Part shown: piece by piece, positions 23,193 through 35,215 of the stretch
Layout of the letters: the number at the start of each line of letters is the position of its first letter
How positions within the stretch are numbered: the stretch's first letter is position 1
Assembly (NCBI RefSeq): GCF_026745355.1
Contig: NC_079207.1
Span: forward strand, 36,185,430 to 36,249,429
DNA: 64,000 bases
Direction: 5' to 3'
Source: Beta vulgaris subsp. vulgaris
Lineage: Eukaryota; Streptophyta; Magnoliopsida; Caryophyllales; Amaranthaceae
Made by a program: the position numbers and the translations under genes
Notes under the pieces: generated by a model
Told to the model about the DNA's origin: nothing
The model's database searches: none
The model's input: only the letters and a program-made list of their open reading frames with translations

Positions 23193-24148
23193 ACACATAA
23201 TCGTCTCTCCCCATTTAAGGGTCCAATGATGAGATATACTGCGATGTAGGTGTGTTTTTATTTCGCTTACGCTGTGAGAGCGCGTATTATATTCGACTAC
23301 CCCATTGTTAAGATTTTATTGAAAATTATTTTGAAAGAAGTCGCCAACAATTCTTTTTAGGTAGAATCATAAACCTAATTGGATATGGAAAAACCGTAGG
23401 GACAAATTAGGGACTTATCCAATGTAGATTTCCCTGTCATGACTCCACAGATGGTCAAAGTGAACCAAAGATTAAGTTCGGGGGTGAGGATAAGAATATA
23501 ATCATAATAAACTACATTCGTCCAAACGTGTCCTCTACTAAATATCGATTCATTACAGATTTATGTCAAAGAATAATCGTATAATGTTTTAAACAGCCTA
23601 AAAATACTTAGTATAAGTTGGTTCAGGAAACACATGAAAAGACTAATTTTAGTGATATGTTACTATGCAATCAATATTACAAGGAACCTAGCAGACTGTC
23701 CATATATATTAATCTGATTAATATTATAATAGTTCTTTAGGTCTTTGATTAGAAATAATAACATGTGGGTGATAACAATCATGCTAGACAATCATGTAAT
23801 ATGCATAGAATGATCAGGCAGGCAAAAATATAATATGAAATAAAGAAGAGAAAAGAGATTAGAATGTACAAAGGCACGATTTTTATATTAAAGATCTACA
23901 TCATAAAAGAAACTGTTAGTAACTTTAATATAAAAATAGAGAATTTCTCTAAGGACCCTCAGGATTGTACCTATGCGGTTTAGACTGAAGAGTATAACGA
24001 TATTTAGGCGGAGCAATCGTGGAACATAAATTATTGTTTTAATATATATTTTCATCAAAAATTTTATTATCTTTAGAACATAAATTAGATTTTCAACCAG
24101 TAAAATTTGATCTTCGGATTTTTAGGAATAAAAATGGCGTCTTAAAAG
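23193..24148. other. Noncoding stretch, no feature recognised
   Basis: AT-rich DNA between the LINE fragment and the CACTA-like end at 24149. No open frame or repeat of note. Confidence 0.45.
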
Positions 24149-25317
24149 CACGTGTAGAGTAAAAAAAGCGAATATTATGGAATCTGCACTGGACGCGGCG
24201 ACTGCTCTTAGCGGGCCACGTGCGTCCAGCACATTGGCCAGATCGCGTCAGGCGTGCCAATGAGTGCCTAACACGTGTACTTGTGACTCACACAGAATCC
24301 TACGCCTGGCGCAAATCTTGTGTGAGACGCAAGATACTTTTTTTATCGTTTCGAAAATGCATTTCCACGTGTAGGCTTTAACTGGGTGGACCACGTGCGT
24401 GTATATACGTGGCCCAAGTGATTTGCATCAGATGGGCCAAGAGGTCTGACGCAAATCAGCCTTTTGCAACCCACCTTAAAGACGTGCGACGCAGATAGTG
24501 TGAAAGTTTTTTTAAGGATGAGAGGATTTGCGTCGAATGGGCCAGGCGATCCGACACAAATTGGGTTGCAACGCACCTAAGGCACGTGCGTCGCATATAG
24601 CTCGTATCTGGTGCTTATGTACCCATGTTGTGCGTCGCACAAAAAGAGTGTTTTCTCAACGCTTTTCCTCAATATTCGAGACGGAAAAATGCGTTGAGAA
24701 ATTGATTCTCAACGCTTTCTAAAAGCGTCGAGATTTCACGCGTGGAGAATTCTCGACGCTTTCTTGCGTTGAGATTTTCAACGCAGAGACGCATCCAGTA
24801 TGACTTGCGACGCTTTTTTGTGTTGAGTTTCTCAACGCTTTTCTGCGTCTTGAAATATGCGTGACGCTGTTTTGTGTTCGGTTTCTCAACGCTTTTTTGC
24901 GTCGTGCAATATGGCTCTAGACACATTCTAGCGTCAAGATTATTTTACCTCCACAAATAAATTTTTAGAGCCAAAATAACTCTTAACACGAAAAAGTGTC
25001 GAGATTTTAGCCTAGAAAAAACATCTAATAATAATAGTAGCCACTATTTAATTGGATATGGATCAAAAATAATATATTATAAGCGAGTTTCCAATAATAA
25101 AAAAATATTTAGGTAGAATATATAATAATATTAATATCTGTCTTGATTAACTAATGATTAAATACACACTAAAATATTATGTTCGATCACAAATAAAATA
25201 AGTCAATTAGATAAGGTCTATTATCAACTTCTTCAAACCTTACAAAAAAAAAACATAACAAAAGAAATATATCTTTTACAAGGCCTTTTCAAATCATTAA
25301 TAGATTTACGAGTTGTA

Positions 25318-28300
25318 CTAATTTAATGGATCCTCAGCATCTTTTCCTTCACCAGCATCTTTTCCTTCACCAGCATCTTTTCCTTCACCATCATCTTGAA
25401 CCTTGTAAAAAAAATAAAGAACGACATAAGTAATCTTATATAATGTGATATTTTATAATGAGGGTCAATTATAAAAGATGTAAAAAAGTTAGTTAATGAC
25501 AAAAGACGGGTCGGCCATAGTCCATAGCGAGTCAGGGTTAGGATGCAGGTCGGGCTAAAATAAAAACGAGTCAAGCCCACTTGAAATTGATGGTCTAAAC
25601 ATGATTTACATCATTTTTATCAACTACCATAAAAAAGTTCATAGTTTCATAGCTTATCCAAGAAATGCAAATATGAGAACTGGTGCCGTAATGCGAAAAA
25701 CAAACTGCTTGCAGATTATGATCAAATTGATCAGTTCACTTACTAGCTAAAAAAAATACAATCACCAAATGTAAAAGTTATGAAGGAAAAAACACTCTTT
25801 TCTGAAGGATAAAAAAAATAGTTCCTCTAGTAGCACCAATCCATATATGGTTAACCAAATGAATCATCTATTCTGAAGGATAAAAAAACATCAGGGAAAT
25901 ACAGGCAATAAAAACCCCACATTTCTAATCATAATCAGTACATAGTTTAAAAAAGATTTTACGGAGCAATACAAGCGATCAAATGCGCTCAGTCAGTAGT
26001 TTCATGTATTTATCCGAAAATCAGTCAAGTGTCGGCCTGAAGAACAGCCTCGAGGCTAATTCATGGACCTTATGGTTCAGGTAAAGAAGTCAGACAGAGC
26101 ATGGCCATGATATTAGTCAGACAGGTGTACTCCATGAAAGTCACTCACTAAAGGCACTATACAAACCCACTCACAACAAAACAAAAATTTGTCTTACAAG
26201 CATATGAGGGTGAGTGAAGCTCTATATTGTCCTGTAAGCATCTGCTTTCTTGACATCCCTAAACTATAATATCCTCTAATTTTGTTTGTAACTGTATTAC
26301 AACTATATAAACTGTAATTTGCCTATTTCTAGACAAGCCACCACCGCATCGGTTTAATTCCCATCCACCTTGTTAGTGTTACCTATCATTTTTTTGTGCT
26401 TGAATTGGTTGTGTTGGCAGACACATCACCATTACAAACTTAAAGCCATAATACTAGTATATGTTTACATATTACAATTTCTCATCTTATGGAAAAGAGG
26501 CCTTCCAAAAAAAACTTAATACCTAAATTAAGACAGGCAAAAAACAGACATTACCTATCATCAATTTTCCCTATCTCACCACCAAGTGCATCCACTTCAT
26601 GTACAAGCCATAATACTAGTATATGTTTACCAACTATTATTAGCAAAAAATAAAACATAATAGTGTAACATCAAATAGGAAAGGTATAAGTTGTAATCTA
26701 AAAATTAGATTGTGAAACAAACAAAAGGGGCAGAAGAGCAAACACATGCAAGTGATCCATAACTAGGTCATAAAGAGATATTTTTGGGGCCACTTGGTAA
26801 TAGTTTCATCCCCTGCACATCAGATCTGCCGTATACATGTAACATTAAAAGAACAGATGGCCAAAGATAGTGAAGAAAAACATATATAATTTGAATCATG
26901 CATTGGCAGATAAAAATTGGTAGCATGAAGACAATAGCAATGGTAAGTGATGAGACAGCGAATTAAAAAACATCAGAAGTGGAAAAAATTGGCAGATCAA
27001 GTATTATCTCTTGGAAAAACTAGGTGCATTAAACAAAAACTATTGGCAAAACCTTGAAACTTTTAGCTGCACCTGCACGCTGCTAGCATTAGCTCTAAAA
27101 TTGCATATCATGCAATCCCATTAGGTTACTAACAAAATAACACAATGGAGAAACTTATCAGAAATAACATCACACTCTCTTTGTTGTGCTCAAGTAAAAT
27201 ATAAACACCAACACTTATCTAGTTATCTAATTTACTTACTTGTATATTAAGTTGAATGAAGAATAAATATCTGTTCATTCGGCTATATTGATCCTTACCC
27301 AAGTAAAACATTAAGTGAACACTAACTCTAAAGTAATGAAGTATCCTAAATGCAATATGCAACATCAATTTAAGACCTAATGGCAAATTTCACGCACTAA
27401 AAATTCTATGAAACATATGATGAGCATTGAGAAATTAATTAGAGACATATCAGGATGTTAAGACTGCAGAACTTTGTACTTGGGATTTTAAAAATGATTT
27501 TATACTTCCCAACATATGTCACTAAAAATTCTACGAAACCTATAACAGTTATATAGCAAAAGTAGCTACTAAAGAATATATAGCCATTTCTTACTCATTC
27601 ACCGAACATGGGTTAATCATCAATCACTCACTCACCCACTTCTAAATATTTGACCAACATCCAAATCCCACAGAAGAAGAGACACCTAAAGTGTAGAGTA
27701 CTTACAACTGTTTGCTAACATTTGGCGATAAAACTTTCCAGAAGTATATAAAGGGAAAACCCAAAGGGAATAGTTAAAGTACTGCCGATATAATAAGGAA
27801 ACACCCATGGGAGATAAGGAACGGAAAGAAGTTGCTTCACAATACAACAATAAGTAGCTATGTGAAACTAACTGATTATCCTCATTCTAAATAGAACATA
27901 GCTTCGTTAGGAGTTACCATACTTACTTCATCAAAAGATTGACTTTGAGCTACACCTTTTTCAAACATAGACAATTCTGCTCCGATCAATGCATCCTCCT
28001 GGTGTGTCCATGCAACAAAATCTATGAAGCAATAACATTTTACACGGAAAGAAAACAAGATCTGAGATTTCAATCACAATTTTTGAACCTCAACACCTGG
28101 TATTGATTGTGAAACTCAATTGTATGTTATGTATTTTTCGGAAACCAATATATGGATTAACAAATGATCAATTTCATGGATCATTAGTAAGATATAATCA
28201 AATAATCACAAAGATACGTATGTTGAAAATGTCATAAAAGACCAATATACTTTAAAAAAACTACTTGGAGTGTATTATCAATGTCATTAGTCTGTAGCTT

Positions 28301-29357
28301 TGCAGCAATAACATTTTCATTATAAAAATGTCACAATAGTTGCACCAAACTTATAAAGGAAGCCTTTTAAGTACACACTTACATATACCCCATTATTAAA
28401 TATTTTCACCTTTTTCGTTAGCTACCTCACCCTTAGTTAACTCATTCCCTCCCACCCACCCCACCACTCCCTCTGCCATCTCCCTATGTACCCATATTAC
28501 TCCAACTAACATAATCCCCACTCACCAACCTACTTTAACCACCACTACAGCAACTAAAACCACCGCCCTCTAGCTAAGACAAAGATCCAGCCTACCGAAA
28601 CTATATAACAATTCTTTGAAAATTGATGATACACCAAATACACATACATAAATACAACAATTAGAGCATAAGAAGCAATAAAGATGATGAAATTAGAAGG
28701 GGAAAAAAAGAAGTTGATCACTCAACTTTTTGAGAATGGTGTCAAATTTAGTGGTATCAAATGCCCAACAGTTGCTTCTCCACTCCAACACCTATGCAGC
28801 CATTTTTTCAACAAATGCACTATTATTCATAAAAAAAATGGAAAAAATGAAAATAAAGAGAGAGGATGACCAGAAGTACCTTGTTTTTTCTAAACTCTGA
28901 TGTATCTTCTGATACCTTGCTAATCTTTGCCTATACCTTCACCTTCTTGCTAACCCTAAAAATCACAATAAAAAACAATCAGATGGTATGGAAACAAGAG
29001 TTTAAAATTCAGATCAAAACAAAAACCCTAGAAATCGAAGATGCGCCATTAATGGAAAATGAAGAGATTAAAAGAGGAGATAAAGGAACCATTTGGTTCA
29101 TAAGGCGTAAGGCGGCGGTTGTTTTGTGTGGCTTCCGCTATTCAAATTTTACAAACCTAGATTCGCATAAAACTTTATAGTGTAAGATCTGAACAACTCA
29201 GATTAAAATTGCATAAACAATTCTAGATGAGACCTGAATAAATAATAAAATCCTAATAATTTCAAAAATTAAGTAGATTCTCATAAAAGCTGGAATTTGA
29301 TAACTTAGTAAATATCCCTCCAGATTGCTCAATTGCAGCTTCTTTTTTCTTCGCCAT
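25318..29357 (-). CDS. Possible multi-exon gene carried by the CACTA-like element
   Basis: I do not recognise this gene. A CT-rich leader (29358-29450) precedes an ATG whose frame opens MAKKKEAAIEQSGGIF. Coding-like pieces follow downstream on the same strand. One lies near 28900 (SKVSEDTSEFRKNK). Another lies at about 27931-28003 (DALIGAELSMFEKG, AQSQSFDE) and ends at a GTAAGT donor. The last exon (25401-25318) has a good acceptor, three copies of GEGKDA and an acidic end before TAG. The last two pieces join in phase. I could not connect the first ones with confidence. It may be a captured host gene or a transposon gene. Confidence 0.3.
25336..25398. repeat. 18-base tandem repeat, three to four copies
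   Basis: CAGCATCTTTTCCTTCAC is repeated three times and followed by a variant. On the minus strand this encodes GEGKDA repeats in the proposed last exon of the 25318-29357 gene. Confidence 0.85.
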
Positions 29358-29760
29358 TGATAAGAAACTTCGAGATAGTTTTAGTGAGAAGATGAGAAAT
29401 GAGAAATCGGAGAGGGGAAGTTGACAGGAGCAGGACGGTTAGGGTTTAGCAAAGCAATTTTTCTCTATTAAAAGTGAGAGTAGATTCGACCAACATTGAA
29501 GAAAAGACTCCTCATTTTCTAGAATACCGAACACGTGCCTGTCATGTGGTTTCTCGACGCGATTTTGATTTGGGTTTAAAAAAGGACACAATAAAGCGTC
29601 GACAAAACAAGGAAATTGATTTCTCCATTTAACACTATCCCACAGTGTCGAGGATATTGTATCGAGAAAACACTCTTTTTGTTGTAGTACGTTATTGCGT
29701 CGTTTTACTTTTCATGCGATGCAAATGGGGCGACGCAAATCATCCTTTTTCTACTAATGG

Positions 29761-30830
29761 GGGGACGGTGTTTTGTTTGTGGAGAGCTTGAGAAAAACAT
29801 GGACCCCATTTTTATAAAATGTCCAGTTGGTCGAGTGGTGTGGAAGAAACTTGGGGTCTCTTGATGTTGAATTTGATTCAAGACAAAGTTGTTATGATTG
29901 GATTTTAGCTAATTTGAACAGCTCGAAAATAAAAGACAAAGAGGAGTGGTGTATTTGGTTTGTCGTAGCGACATGGTGGCTTTGTCGACAGTGTAATGAG
30001 AGATGCTTCGTAGAGAACCTTCAATCCCAGTGGAACAAGCTGCGTTCATCCATGCGCGAGTGGAGAGAATTATTAGAGCTTTATTCTCGGATTTGGGAGA
30101 GGAGGTAGAGCACAAGAGGAAGCGGGTAGATTATTTTATTAGATGGCCATACCCTTGAGAAGGATGGGTACGATTGAGTATAGATGGGGCTTCGAAAGGG
30201 AACCCAGGAAAGGCATGAGTAAGGGGACTGATCCGGGGTCATAGAATTGAGTTATTTGAAATGTTTACTAGTAGTTATAAGACTTGTTCTTGTACCAAGG
30301 ATGAACTATGGGTTGTGCTACGAGGCTTGGCCATTGCGTGGAATGGAGGTCATAGGTTGATCCTTTTGACGGTAGATTCGGAAGTGGTGGTGCGCTTGTT
30401 GATGGAGGACCGTCCCAATAATTCTCCTTATATTCATCTCATTCGAAAATGCAAAGCTCTTATTTGTAGGTGTGAATGGAAGGCTACTTTGAGTCATTGT
30501 TATAGAGAAGCGAATAAAGCGGCAGATTGGTTGGCCAACTATTATGTATGATTGGAGCAGAAGTTGGTAATTCTTGAGGCGGCCCCGCAAGACCTTCGAA
30601 CCATTTTATTGGAGGACAGGTGGGGGGGGTTTCTCATGCTCGCTTGGTTCCGGTTGAAGATTAGTTGTTGTTCCTTTTTTAGATTGGTAGTAGTAGCGTA
30701 GCTGGAGTCTTAGTGTTGTGTTCTTGATTTTCTATTTTGTGTTTCTTGTGTCTTTGTTTGAGTTTTTTGTAGTTTGTTTCTTTTAGTTTGCTTAGGAGGT
30801 TTGCCAAAAAAAAAGTTAGTATGATTTTTT
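29761..30830 (+). pseudogene. LINE 3' end: zinc-binding RT-associated domain and RNase H
   Basis: At 29761-30108 is a zf-RVT-like part (CFVCGELEKNMDPIF, then a frame with EEWCIWFVVATWWLCRQCNERC). At 30165-30551 is a plant LINE RNase H domain (SIDGASKGNPGKA, CTKDELWVVLRGLAIAWN, VDSEVVVRLL, HCYREANKAADWLANY). The DG.S, E, D and final D of the RNase H active site are visible. Stops separate the parts. A T-rich 3' UTR ends in an A run near 30810. It may or may not belong with the endonuclease fragment at 22.9 kb; the RT between them is absent. Confidence 0.83.
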
Positions 30831-30835
30831 AACAA

Positions 30836-30945
30836 GAATAATACAATCTTTTGTCCGTTCTCTCGCAATAATACAGACTTTTGATTATTTCTTAATAATA
30901 CAAACTTTTGATCATTTTTTAATAATACAAACTTTTGATCAAAAT
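30836..30945. repeat. Imperfect tandem repeat of about 28 bases
   Basis: Four copies of AATAATACAAACTTTTGATC with variable T-rich spacers, lying just past the LINE tail. Confidence 0.7.
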
Positions 30946-31124
30946 TCTTCCACTAGGACAATACCAGTTATTAACTTGTAGGATGTAACAAGTTGAAGTG
31001 GTTCATGTGGGTGGGGGGTTGGAGTTTGGCTAGGCAACCAACTGTTTAAGTCTCTTAGTGGACTCTAACAGGGGTTTTTTAGTAATTTCAACTTTGAGAT
31101 AATAAGATGGAGAGGAGTGTGTAC

Positions 31125-32309
31125 ATGCGCGTTTGATTCCAAGGGTCTTTATTTTTGTTTCTCTCTCCTCTCTCTCCTTCCTCAGTACGGTTTCAAAGAA
31201 AAGAAACCACTCTCACTTCAACTCTCTCTCTCCCTTCATCATCTCTCTCAAAACTCCATTTTTTCAGAGGTTTTTAGGGTTTGGTAACCGAAAATTAACA
31301 ACATTATTGTGTCATCTCGTCGAATTCCGGTAATTCTCACCCAAAAATCTTTTTTTTTTTATTTCGTCAAATTTCTGTGTGTTTTGTCGATATTTTGTGT
31401 TGAATTATTTGTCGAAATTTTGTGCCTTTTTTGGCTTTTTAATGGTAATTAGTAGTAGTCAGAATTTGTCGAAATGGTAATTGGCTTTTAATCTCTGAAA
31501 ATTTCGTAATTTGCATGAATGTTTGTTCGAAATTATGGGGGATTTGTCGAAATTAATAGTAGTCAGAATTTTGTGCGTTTCAACACTATTTTTATGGTGA
31601 TTTGTTGAATTTCATAATTTTGGTGGTTTAATTATGTGCCGAAAGTTTTTGTGGTAATTTGCATTAATTATGTGCCAAAAGTTCTCGAAATTATGTGGTA
31701 ATTTTTATGGTGATTTGTTCTCGAAATTATGTGGTAATTTTTATGGTGATTTTTATGGTGATTTGTTGAATTTCATAATTTGCATTAACAAGGCTTTAAT
31801 TATGTTCCGAAAGTTTTTATGGTGATTTGTTGAAAATTCTCGAAATTCTGTGTTATTATGAAAAGTGGTAGGTCTCATGTCCCAGAATAGGAAAAATGAA
31901 ATAAACTTTGTGAAACATACAATAGAGAGTAATTTCTTATGAAACACAGGAAGTATTAGGCAAGGGCAAGAGCCAAGAAGTATCACAGAGTATTGGATAT
32001 ATGGAGTATATTATCACTAGGACTAAAATACTCCTATTTCTTCTTATGTTTTTTACCATGTTTGATGTTAGAATCTAATGTGTTATAACCTTAAGGGAAT
32101 ACTGAAGGTGCAGAATGTGAATATGATCTCTTGTTAATTTTGTTGAATGGTATGGCGTGAGAATTTTTATCAATTCATTGTGTATGCATGCTTGGTACCT
32201 GATATGTATCACTTTGGTATTGTATAATTTGTGATTTCATACTAATCTCATCTGGTTGGTATAGTAATGTATACAACTTTGAGAATAACATTTATGTGTT
32301 TGAATGTAG
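31125..32309 (+). promoter_or_regulatory. Probable 5' UTR exon and leader intron of the ULP1-like gene
   Basis: A CT-rich leader (about 31140-31330, many CTCTCTC words) ends at CCG|GTAATT near 31329. The acceptor TGTAG lies just before the start codon exon, at 32309. The intron contains short direct repeats of TTATGTGGTAATTTTTATGG type (31560-31840). The leader and acceptor fit a host-type transcript; the transcription start is not determined. Confidence 0.45.
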
Positions 32310-32963
32310 GATTATGGGGAAGAAAGAAATTGTTTTTGGGAGCAACAAAAGAAAAAACTGTGATGAAGCTGGCCCTTTTAAGAGGGCGAAGAAGGAAATA
32401 AAAAAGAAACTCGTCCTTTCGGAGTCGGATTCCGAAGACAGTAGCACGGATGAGGCGACTAGCACGGATGAGACTAGCACGGATGAGTATGAGGCTAGCT
32501 CATCAGGTGCAGATTCTTCATCAGGTGAAGAAGATTATTCGAAGAAGAAGGAAAAACACAACAAAAAGCAGAAGAAGGTGGCAAAAAAATTAAAATTGAA
32601 GGAGAAAATGAAGGAGAAGGCAAAACACAAAAAGAAAAAGGAGAAGAAGGAGAAGAAGAAGAAAAAAAAGGAGAATGAAGAAGAGAGCTTTAGCATGAGA
32701 TTGAGGGAAACACACACAATAGTTTCCCACTACTTGAAGAAATCCAATAAAAAGGTCAGCTTTAGCATGAAATGTAGATTTTTTGTTTTACTTTGTTTTA
32801 CTTCATCATTATAGAAAAATAATTATAGTAGTATGCTCATGTGTTGTAGTATGCTCATGTGTAGATTAAAAGTAATCATTGTAGTATGCTCATGTGTAAA
32901 TTAAAAATAGATATTATAATGTGATGATAAATAAAACAATCATCTAATCTCTTTATCTTTATT

Positions 32964-33066
32964 GGTGTTCAAATAAACATGTTTGAGATATTGGTGTTCA
33001 AATAAACATGTTTGAGATATTGGTGTTCAAATAAACATGTTTGAGATATTGGTGTTCAAATAAACA
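32964..33066. repeat. 29-base tandem repeat, about four copies
   Basis: TTGGTGTTCAAATAAACATG followed by TTTGAGATA repeats head to tail, nearly without change, inside intron 1 of the ULP1-like gene. The near identity says it is young. Confidence 0.88.
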
Positions 33067-33117
33067 TGTATTGGAATATTAATAAACACCCTATTTTGTT
33101 GCAATGAATCTCGTAAC

Positions 33118-33385
33118 TTTGGTACGAATGTGAGATCAATTGGTACCAATACAACATCACTTTGGTACCAAATCGAGATCACTTTGGTACCAAAACGAGA
33201 TCACATTGGTACCAATTGAATATTACATTGGTACTGAATATTACATTGGTACCAGTTGAAGAATTTATTGGTACTAGTGCATTGGAGATCAAATTGGTAC
33301 GAATGTGATATCAGATTGGTACTAATGTGATCTTCACTTTGGTACCAATTGGTGGTACCAGTGCATGAACACTATTTTGTACGAA
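33118..33385. repeat. TTGGTACCAA array, intron 1 of the ULP1-like gene
   Basis: About twelve copies of the core TTGGTAC, mostly TTGGTACCA, at about 20-25-base spacing with variable linkers such as GATCAC. See the separate finding. Confidence 0.85.
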
Positions 33386-34379
33386 GCCCCTTATTTAGAG
33401 TATGTATTTCGCATTTTTAATTGATTGTCATTGTTTGCGTATTAATATTTGGTTTTCTATCAGGCTCCCAACCTCAACTGTAGAGTTGACGCGTTGCACA
33501 AGTTGTTCAACAAAGAAATTTGTAGTACCGGACTTGATGCCATACGCGACATGGGATTTGAGGGGCTTGTTGAAATGCAGATCAGCAGCCTTCCACGTCA
33601 TCTATGCTACTGGCTTTTGAGTCAAGTAAACGTGGAAAGGTCCCAGCTAGTAGCTGGAGGATGGAGTTTTATGCTTGTTCCAGCCCAAGTACATTGTGTA
33701 CTTGGGTTACCTTTTGGACCACGGGCCTTGCCCTCTAATGTGGACGTGGATGATGTCAATATGGTGGATGAAGTGAATAGGTTGTCTGCTGCCTATGGGG
33801 TCCTAGGTACTGGGATTGATCTTAAGAAGGTCGCTGCTGTGGTGCGGGGCTTTCAAGACAACCACACACCCCAAGAGCTTGAAGAGTTCAAGATTTGCTT
33901 TATATTGCTTCTTTTGGGATGGTTCTTGTGTCCATCTACAAACATCAACTACCTCCCCACTTCGATGCTGCCTATCGCCACTGTAGCTGGCAATCCGAAG
34001 ACGTACAATTGGTGCTCTTTGACCCTTGATTTTCTAATGGGTCAAGCATGTTCCTTTAATAGGAAATTTGCTTCGGATGGCTATGTTGCAGGATGTGGTG
34101 GTTGTACTATCTTCCTCGCTGTAAGTTTCTTTATCAAGTATTATGCATGTTTATGTAAATTTATTGTATGGTTGCAACCTTATACATTTACTTTATGTTG
34201 AACAATTGGCAGCTTTTCTACCTTGATCGCCTTAGGAGGCCACCTATCCATTGGGGCGTTTGCCGAGGATTACATGTTGGACGAATCAGACAATGAAGAT
34301 GGCTTACGAAGCTGACAAGAAGCCATCTCAAGACTACGGTGCATTGAGGGTACGTATACGTTTATGATTTAGCATGAAC

Positions 34380-34830
34380 ACTTTGGTACCAATAGAAGAT
34401 CACATTGGTACCAATTGGATACTAGATTGGTACGAATGGGACATCAAATTGGTACTAAGGCAACATCACTTTGGTACCAATTTGGTTATCACTTTGGTAC
34501 CAGTGGATGGTTATCACATTGGTACCAGTGAATGAACACTTTGGTACCAATTGAAAGATCATATTGGTATCAATTGGATATTAGATTGGTACGAATAGAA
34601 CAACACATTGGTACCCATAGTTTAGCACATTGGTACCAGTAGAAGATCACTTTGGTACCAATTGGACATCAGATTGGTAGCAATAGAAGAACACATTGGT
34701 ACCAATAGAAGAACACATTGGTACCAATAGAAGATCACTTTGGTACCAATAGAAGATCACTTTGGTACCATTTAATTGACGATCACATTGGTACCAGTGC
34801 ATGAACACTTTGGTAACAATAATGAAAGAT
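34380..34830. repeat. TTGGTACCAA array, intron 3 of the ULP1-like gene
   Basis: Twenty copies of TTGGTA in about 450 bases. Fourteen have the full GGTACC, with a loose unit of about 22 bases (GATCACATTGGTACCAATAG). It is the densest of the arrays. Confidence 0.88.
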
Positions 34831-35074
34831 CACTTTAATTATATTGGACACAATTTTAATCTTTTTATTCCAGAGCGTGAACGTTGCATACGGTGAGTAT
34901 CACCCGTGTATGGCAAGAGATTCAGTAGTTCCAGGCATGAGCACCATAGCAGCGGCCGACTTTCAGAGGATTGCAGAAGTGGTATGTAATCTACCATGTA
35001 TCATTAATTACTTTTTATGCAAATATGATTAATTTTGTACTTTTTATTTCATTATTTGACAGTGAGCTTGCTTT

Positions 35075-35215
35075 GGTACCACGTTCACGTTGCTTTGGTA
35101 CCAGGTTTATGTTGCCTTGGTACCATGTATCATCAGTTAATGGTACCAAGGTGACCATATGTTGGTACCAATTCGGGTTATTAGTACCCAGAGTGATGGT
35201 ATCTTGGTACCAAAG
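35075..35215. repeat. TTGGTACCAA array, intron 4 of the ULP1-like gene
   Basis: Six GGTACC cores in 140 bases, in a sequence context unlike that of the other arrays (TTGCTTTGGTACCA). Confidence 0.82.

Larger units (their letters stand above)
24149..29759. mobile_element. Degraded non-autonomous CACTA-like element (TGCGTCG family)
   Basis: The right end, read inward on the minus strand, is CATTAGTAGAAAAAGGATG then ATTTGCGTCG, close to a CACTA terminus. The left end CACGTGTAGAGTAAAAAAAG is a poor match to it. Subterminal sequence is full of GCGTCG/CGACGC words (24180-24960 and 29560-29745), in both orientations, as in CACTA subterminal repeats. The small CACTA element at 39166-40828 has the same subterminal word, so the two are related. 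No TNP2 is present. The 3-bp flanks (AAG, GGG) do not match. The interior may carry a minus-strand gene (25318-29357). Confidence 0.6.

Noticed and set aside
24343..24926. Three open frames on both strands in the GCGTCG-rich region
   Set aside because: They follow subterminal transposon repeats; the amino acid composition only mirrors the repeat.
32535..32717. A Phe/Ser-rich minus-strand frame
   Set aside because: Antisense of the Lys-rich coding stretch in the ULP1-like first exon.
34380..34830. A CRISPR-like look: a short palindromic repeat at near-regular spacing
   Set aside because: The repeat is only about 10 bases, the spacing and linkers vary, there are no cas genes and the setting is a plant intron.
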